NCBI GenBank assembly: GCA_016840125.1
Contig: JAEOSY010000281.1
Span: 1-10,641, forward strand
From: Candidatus Helarchaeota archaeon
GTDB taxonomy: Archaea > Asgardarchaeota > Lokiarchaeia > Helarchaeales > HEL-GB-A
Reading direction: 5' to 3'
Length of the DNA stretch: 10,641 nt
Part shown: piece by piece, positions 7,111-10,641 of the stretch
How positions within the stretch are numbered: position 1 is the stretch's first letter
Layout: each line of letters starts with the position of its first letter
Notes under the pieces: model-generated
The model's database searches: none
Told to the model about the DNA's origin: nothing
The model's input: only the letters and a program-made list of their open reading frames with translations
Position numbers and translations under genes: made by a program

Positions 7111-7117
7111 TCACCTC
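7111..7117 (-). promoter_or_regulatory. Strong ribosome binding site of the radical SAM gene
   Basis: GAGGTGA on the minus strand is seven bases complementary to the 16S rRNA 3' end, nine bases before the ATG at 7101. It is the strongest Shine-Dalgarno match in the window, and it fixes the start. Confidence 0.65.
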
Positions 7118-7139
7118 TTTCTATTAATTAAGACGTTAG

Positions 7140-8042
7140 TTAACCCCAAAATCCATCTAGGCGATCTCCAACAGCGGCACTTCGACCGCCCTTAATACAA
7201 TGTGCGAAATCAACCCCATATTCTGCCTGAACAAATTGAAGCAGTCTTTCATAGTCTACTTCTTGATAATCGATGGTTTCAAGTAAAGTCTTCCCTGAAA
7301 TCTGGATTTTAAAGGAAGCATTGATGAGGAGGTCAATACGATTCAAGATGGATAGGGCTCTCTCTCCTGCATGGGCAAACGCTTTTATTTCACTATCAAA
7401 AATGTTAGATTGGATCTGTTCAGCTTCGGTATCAAACTCCATGATTGACTCCATTACTCCTTTTGAAGGATCTACCTTAATTCGCTTCTTTATAACACGT
7501 TTCATCTTTTCAACAGCTACATCCGTATTCTTGATTGCCCGCTCTATTATTTTTTTCTCCAGTTGTAGATCTAGGCCATTTTCTTTCCACCCAGTTAAGG
7601 AGATGTCATATTTATCCAAATCTTGATTAATAATTAAGAATTTCAGTGTGATATTGCTCATATTTGATATTATATCAACTTTTTTTAACTCATCCGTAAT
7701 ATCAAAACCTAGTACCCAGCCCTTTAAATCCTCCAATGTCTGAAAGATGTAAGGAGAATCTGTAGAACATGAACTGAATATTCCCCTTGGAATCGTGAAA
7801 TTATCATTTTCTTCCTGGCATAAATTCATGTATTCTTCTGGGAGCATAAAGTCAGTGCGAAAGATGTACTGGTGGCGATGCGGAGCAAGTGAAACCAAAG
7901 TATCCACTAATTCGTCAACACTCGTTGAGTCGCGTCCTATCAATACTATCGGGATTCTATCCAACACCGCTCTTAGAATTAAAGCAAACTTTCCGGCTCC
8001 TATTTGGTCAATTATTTTTTTTAAAGAAGACATATCTTCCAT
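7140..8042 (-). CDS. Unrecognised 300-aa alpha/beta plus helical protein, partner of the radical SAM gene
   Basis: I do not recognise this family. Residues about 1-145 look like an alternating alpha/beta domain: a hydrophobic strand IPIVLIG (30-36), a helix rich in V/L, then SLAPHRHQYIFRTDF (51-65), and later strands WVLGFDI and LKFLIIN. The pattern recalls a P-loop-like sheet, but no Walker A or B motif is present, so ATP hydrolysis is not supported. Residues about 158-245 are strongly helical and charged (LEKKIIERAIKNTDVAVEKM), possibly a coiled coil. The C-terminus is Gly-rich and ends DGFWG. There is no signal peptide or membrane segment, so it is probably cytosolic. The ATG at 8042 has only a weak Shine-Dalgarno sequence; a second ATG at 8033 is possible. 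A strong TATA box lies about 95 bases upstream with a mini-ORF between. It is the first gene of an operon with the radical SAM enzyme, so a scaffold, substrate-binding or regulatory role beside it is plausible. Confidence 0.82.
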   Translation of the reverse strand: MEDMSSLKKIIDQIGAGKFALILRAVLDRIPIVLIGRDSTSVDELVDTLVSLAPHRHQYIFRTDFMLPEEYMNLCQEENDNFTIPRGIFSSCSTDSPYIFQTLEDLKGWVLGFDITDELKKVDIISNMSNITLKFLIINQDLDKYDISLTGWKENGLDLQLEKKIIERAIKNTDVAVEKMKRVIKKRIKVDPSKGVMESIMEFDTEAEQIQSNIFDSEIKAFAHAGERALSILNRIDLLINASFKIQISGKTLLETIDYQEVDYERLLQFVQAEYGVDFAHCIKGGRSAAVGDRLDGFWG

Positions 8043-8073
8043 TTTCTAATCTAACTCCATTTAGAGATGGTTC

Positions 8074-8091
8074 CTATCTTAAATCTCTCAT
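8074..8091 (-). CDS. Five-codon leader ORF (MRDLR) ahead of the 300-aa gene
   Basis: GAGGT (8096-8100), a four-base spacer and ATG open a frame that ends at TAG after five codons. It lies between the TATA box and the real gene and has a much better ribosome site than the gene itself. A translated leader or coupling device is possible. Such short frames are frequent by chance. Confidence 0.3.
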   Translation of the reverse strand: MRDLR

Positions 8092-8130
8092 TTATACCTC
8101 AAACCCGCTGTTTATATTACGTTCAATAAA

Positions 8131-8142
8131 CTCTATATAAAC
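8131..8142 (-). promoter_or_regulatory. TATA box of the 300-aa/radical SAM operon
   Basis: TTTATATAGAG read on the minus strand is a near-ideal archaeal TATA element. It predicts a transcription start near 8110, giving a leader of about 70 bases before the ATG at 8042 but only about 20 before the mini-ORF at 8091. Confidence 0.6.
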
Positions 8143-8213
8143 CTCGCAAACATACGCATTGTAAGCAATAAATCCTAAATTTTGGGAGAAAATATAGAAA
8201 TCTAGCATTTAAT

Positions 8214-8501
8214 TTAGCTTCCTTTTCTGTAACTTTCAAAAAGTTGTAAAACTGCCTGCCCTCGCATTTTTTGGGAATCAATATAGTAAATTTTTATCCG
8301 TCCAAATTGTTTAAATCGGACGATCTCAGCTCTGACAAGAAACTTGAGATGTTCTCGCGCACAATTTTGAGATATTTGAGCTCTTTCAGCAATTTTAGGA
8401 ACATGGAATTCAGCCCCTGATGCAAGAGCACTCAAAATTTTAAAACGATTTCCACAAAGAATCTCCTCTACTGCATTTCCTTTCTTGGGATTATCCGTCA
8501 T
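8214..8501 (-). CDS. ArsR-like winged-helix regulator, downstream copy
   Basis: A 95-residue DNA-binding protein that is almost only a winged helix-turn-helix. Residues 18-50 form the first helices and the HTH (RFKILSALASGAEFHVPKIA, then ERAQISQNCAREHLKFLV with the recognition helix). The wing is the basic strand pair FKQFGRIKIYYI (about 64-75), followed by a C-terminal helix QAVLQLFESY. No metal-binding cysteine motif is present, so it is not a classical metal-sensing ArsR. Its ATG overlaps the Orc1-like stop by four bases (ATGA), with GGTGAT five bases upstream, indicating translational coupling. It is clearly similar to the winged-helix protein encoded at 9764-10081 (shared HLK-LV-A-IV-K-FGRI-IY pattern), so the two are duplicates. 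Autoregulation of the operon, or DNA binding alongside the AAA+ protein, is inferred. Confidence 0.85.
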   Translation of the reverse strand: MTDNPKKGNAVEEILCGNRFKILSALASGAEFHVPKIAERAQISQNCAREHLKFLVRAEIVRFKQFGRIKIYYIDSQKMRGQAVLQLFESYRKGS

Positions 8502-9727
8502 TTTTCATCACCATTGACCTGTCTAATTATTTTATCGCCCCACTCCATCAATTCCCCTTCTAGAATCCTGATCGGAATGTTTAATCTAAATACCGAATCC
8601 CAGATTAATTCCCCCTCAGATTTAGGCGAATCTGTGCTTATAATCTTGTATTCTTCGGTCAAATCCCTCAAATGATTAAGAATTTCAGATTCCGTAAGTG
8701 GTTTTTTGTTATATTCCTGACAGATCGATTTATATCGTTCCCAACTTTCACCAATCGTAAAATAAGCTTTCTCATTACTTTTCAATTGGTGCGCAATGAC
8801 CTTAAGAATCAGTTTCTGATGTATCTGTAGATTCCCCAATGTCGCCCTTTTAACTTTTGGATCTAAACTAATTTTTGCCCCCCTAACAGACTCCGGCGTT
8901 ATGTGGACCGCTTTTGAGCGGTCCGCAAAATTTGCTGAAGCTATTAACAATTCTAAAGCGTAACGCACATCCCCTGATTCTGCACTGAAGTCCGAGATTA
9001 GTTCAATGGACTCCTTCAAAACAGAATTTTCAAAAAAAGCTTCGCTGATACGTTTCTTAAGTATATCCCGAAGTTGAGGGCGCGAATATTTTCTTAGGGG
9101 GATTGTTTCACTCATGAAGGAACTTTTTGTGCTGGGATCCAAACTCTCCTTAAAGTTTTCGTCTTTTGCAATCGTAATTAAAGAAAGTTTTCGTTTTAAA
9201 TTATAGTTATCATCACCTATCCGCGTTAGAGTGTAAATAAATGTAGGATACGCTTTGATTAAGAACTCTGCATCATCCAAACAGAGGAGGATATATACCT
9301 CGTCCCGATTAAAAATCTCCTCCGAAAGGAAAACTAGTAGATCTTCTGCAGGAATACCTCGGGTAGGGAAGCTTGAATTAAACTGACGGATAATTCGATT
9401 AAGCACCATGATTGGTTTATTATATTTTCGACAGTTGATATGAATGTAATTGAAGTTAATGTTCCTTTTTACAGCCTCATCCTCAATCATCGCTCCAAAA
9501 GTTTTCGCAATAGATGTTTTCCCAGTTCCAACGGGACCTGTAATGAGCACTCTTCTACTTACCGCTCCTGGATTTGTAATTAGCGGTTTAAATATCTGCA
9601 CCAGTTTTTTAATTTCTTCACCTCTATGTGGAAGTTCCAAAGGCGTATAATCTGACGATAAAGTTGTTTCATCCTTAAATACTGTTGGATTTTTCAATGC
9701 CTCGTTCACAATTTTTTTAGTTGACAT
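8498..9727 (-). CDS. Orc1/Cdc6-type AAA+ ATPase with winged helix
   Basis: Member of the archaeal Orc1/Cdc6 initiator family, which binds origin repeats and loads MCM. At 409 residues it has the usual length. It shows Walker A GPVGTGKTS (64-72), Walker B LLCLDDAE (147-154), a sensor-1/arginine-finger region (LSLITIAKDENFKESLDPS, then KSSF, about 181-204) and sensor 2 GDVRYALELL (252-261). The C-terminal ~115 residues match the position of the winged-helix domain. It differs from textbook copies in Walker B (DDAE, not DEID-like) and in its modest overall similarity, so it may be a divergent paralogue or an element-borne initiator rather than the main chromosomal one. ATG start at 9727 with no clear Shine-Dalgarno sequence, 36 bases after the upstream winged-helix gene. 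It overlaps the next winged-helix gene by four bases, making a three-gene operon. No origin repeats were recognised nearby. Confidence 0.88.
   Translation of the reverse strand: MSTKKIVNEALKNPTVFKDETTLSSDYTPLELPHRGEEIKKLVQIFKPLITNPGAVSRRVLITGPVGTGKTSIAKTFGAMIEDEAVKRNINFNYIHINCRKYNKPIMVLNRIIRQFNSSFPTRGIPAEDLLVFLSEEIFNRDEVYILLCLDDAEFLIKAYPTFIYTLTRIGDDNYNLKRKLSLITIAKDENFKESLDPSTKSSFMSETIPLRKYSRPQLRDILKKRISEAFFENSVLKESIELISDFSAESGDVRYALELLIASANFADRSKAVHITPESVRGAKISLDPKVKRATLGNLQIHQKLILKVIAHQLKSNEKAYFTIGESWERYKSICQEYNKKPLTESEILNHLRDLTEEYKIISTDSPKSEGELIWDSVFRLNIPIRILEGELMEWGDKIIRQVNGDEK
8507..8512 (-). promoter_or_regulatory. Internal ribosome binding site for the downstream winged-helix gene
   Basis: GGTGAT inside the end of the Orc1-like gene is five bases before the ATG at 8501. 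It supports the overlapping start and coupled translation. Confidence 0.6.
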
Positions 9728-9763
9728 TGTTTAGGGTCCCAATTATCATGATTTTTTAAATTT

Positions 9764-10081
9764 CTATTCCCTTGGTTTAAGAGTCGAATGATCCCATAAA
9801 TCGAAGAGATGTTTAAGTGCACGGGCTCTTGGATTTTCAATTTTAAACCGGTAAATTTGAATCCGGCCGAATGTCTTCTTTTCAACAACGTTTGCTTGAA
9901 CAAGGCATTTTAAATGATTAAAACTAGATTTATGGTTAAGGTGCACTTTTTGAGCGATTGCAGAAATGTTTAATTCACCGATACGAGCAAGTAACTTTAA
10001 AATCCTAACACGCCCCTTAGACTTGAATACCTCTTCAAGGATTTCCTTGTCACTTCTCCTAATATGATATAGATCGGTCAT
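9764..10081 (-). CDS. ArsR-like winged-helix regulator, upstream copy
   Basis: A 105-residue winged-helix DNA-binding protein. After a charged N-terminus come helices 1-2 (RVRILKLLARIGELNISAIA, 24-43), the HTH recognition segment QKVHLNHKSSFNHLKCLVQA, the wing (VVEKKTFGRIQIYRF) and a C-terminal helix ARALKHLFDLW. It aligns along its whole length with the winged-helix protein encoded at 8214-8501. Both lack the cysteine motifs of metal sensors. ATG start at 10081, with AAGGA five bases upstream. It is the first gene of the three-gene operon with the Orc1-like ATPase, so it is well placed to bind the upstream region 10082-10535 and control the operon. It might also help define DNA sites for the ATPase. 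The ligand and the binding site are unknown. Confidence 0.85.
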   Translation of the reverse strand: MTDLYHIRRSDKEILEEVFKSKGRVRILKLLARIGELNISAIAQKVHLNHKSSFNHLKCLVQANVVEKKTFGRIQIYRFKIENPRARALKHLFDLWDHSTLKPRE

Positions 10082-10535
10082 TGAAGTCCTTGATGATTTA
10101 CGAGATTCGTGACTATTAGGATTTTTTCGTGGATAAATCTCTAATCACCTCTCATCCTAAAACTTCGCTTCATGAAAATCATCCCAATCTAGAGTTAATA
10201 GCGGGAAAATAAGGTAGAGCTTCTATTTAAAGGGGTAAAGACGGGGACTGAAAAGTGATCAATTTCTAATTAGCGATTTTCGTCGGAACGGGCAAACCCC
10301 ATTGAAGGAGGCCATTCTAATTCTAGCTGAAAATTTTCGAATTCTAGAATAGAATCCAAAAAGGAGACTTTTTTCAAATACGGATATGTCATCTCTGGTT
10401 GGAGATAAGAAACTGGACTACTTTTGTTGGAGATCCAAAAGTCTGCTATTTATTTTAAAATTCCAGTTTGCGGTGCTTTTAAAGCTTTATCGCAGATGTT
10501 ACTGTAGGAGCTTAACTAATATTTTTGGAGAATTC
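10082..10535. other. Divergent 454-base intergenic region with small palindromes and repeats
   Basis: It lies between the winged-helix/Orc1 operon (minus strand) and the Roadblock-like gene (plus strand) and should hold both promoters. A TATA-like TTTAAA box occurs at 10219-10231 (readable on either strand). A cluster at 10319-10350 holds AATTCTAG twice, the palindrome GAAAATTTTC (10329-10338) and the palindrome ATTCTAGAAT (10341-10350). A second cluster at 10391-10442 holds GTTGGAGAT twice (28 bases apart) inside two small hairpins. No tRNA, CRISPR or recognised RNA was seen, and only very short ORFs. Confidence 0.6.
10475..10485 (+). promoter_or_regulatory. Candidate TATA box of the Roadblock-like gene
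   Basis: GCTTTTAAAGC, centred about 56 bases before the ATG at 10536, would give a leader of about 30 bases. A second A/T-rich candidate (TTTATTTTAAAAT, about 10449-10461) is further upstream. Which one is used cannot be decided here. Confidence 0.35.
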
Positions 10536-10641
10536 ATGATGCTACAAAACAAGGGCGACAAGTTAGATGCGTTACTGGTTAATTTTGGAATGGCCACGAA
10601 TGTACGTGCTACTGCCATCGTTTCTCGAGATGGATTCGTGA
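10536..10641 (+). CDS. Roadblock/LC7-like domain protein, N-terminal fragment cut by window end
   Basis: Only 35 codons are visible, running off the window. The fragment has the typical start of Roadblock/LC7 (MglB-like) proteins: a first helix (KLDALLVNFGMATNVRA) and then the first strand and turn TAIVSRDGFV, matching the family pattern of a helix followed by A-x-I-V-S-x-D-G. Such small proteins dimerise and act as partners or regulators of small Ras-like GTPases, and they are abundant in Asgard archaea. ATG at 10536 (or the adjacent one at 10539), with GGAG at 10527-10530. An in-frame ATG at 10386 exists but the added residues look non-coding. The family call rests on one helix and one strand. 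Confidence 0.65.
   Translation, partial: MMLQNKGDKLDALLVNFGMATNVRATAIVSRDGFV

Noticed and set aside
10088..10330. A C/D box guide RNA (TGATGA-like and CTGA boxes)
   Set aside because: The boxes are too far apart and no stem joins them.
10386..10535. An in-frame ATG that would extend the Roadblock-like protein by 50 residues
   Set aside because: The extra residues are Cys/Arg/Lys-rich and unlike any Roadblock N-terminus, while GGAG is ideally spaced before the ATG pair at 10536.
10082..10535. Replication-origin repeats (ORB-like) beside the Orc1-like operon
   Set aside because: No repeated copies of an ORB-type motif with a G run were found; a single TTCCAGTTT is not enough.
1..10641. CRISPR array or tRNA genes
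   Set aside because: No regularly spaced repeats of CRISPR length and no cloverleaf or T-loop consensus were seen in the intergenic regions.

Overview
The window is archaeal and most likely comes from an Asgard (Promethearchaeota) lineage. The evidence is a TFIIB-type initiation factor (TFB), an Orc1/Cdc6-type AAA+ ATPase, the start of a Roadblock/LC7-like protein, ArsR-like winged-helix proteins, Shine-Dalgarno sites of the GAGGT/GGTGAT type and TATA boxes about 45 bases before start codons. The Asgard assignment is inferred from this gene mix; no marker gene proves it.

Layout: (1) 1-2160 holds an unusually long TnpB/Cas12-like RuvC nuclease on the plus strand. It is about half G+C inside an otherwise A+T-rich window, and two hairpins at its 3' end look like an insertion-sequence end or guide-RNA scaffold. 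(2) 2272-5148, minus strand: a divergent TFB gene followed 24 bases later by a secreted, membrane-anchored beta-sandwich surface protein, probably one operon. (3) 5149-5607: a TFB-divergent intergenic region with a G-rich island, a palindrome, a TATA box and a Shine-Dalgarno site. These lead into a 43-codon plus-strand gene whose peptide ends in the Trp/Pro-rich tail DPWIPWPWP. An A/T-rich bidirectional terminator follows. (4) 5596-8042, minus strand: an operon of an unrecognised 300-aa alpha/beta protein and a B12-binding radical SAM enzyme, converging on the small peptide gene. The 300-aa gene has a strong TATA box and a five-codon leader ORF. (5) 8214-10081, minus strand: an Orc1/Cdc6-like gene between two related winged-helix genes. 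(6) 10082-10535: an intergenic region rich in small palindromes and repeats. (7) 10536-end: the start of a Roadblock/LC7-like gene.

The best candidate for something undescribed is region 3-4. A short gene with its own promoter encodes a peptide with a plain N-terminal part and a Trp/Pro-rich tail, and it faces a cobalamin-type radical SAM enzyme of unknown substrate. A ribosomally made, post-translationally modified peptide is a reasonable hypothesis, but the sequence alone does not prove the link. The second theme is the winged-helix/Orc1-like/winged-helix cassette, which looks like a self-regulated replication-initiator or regulatory ATPase unit.
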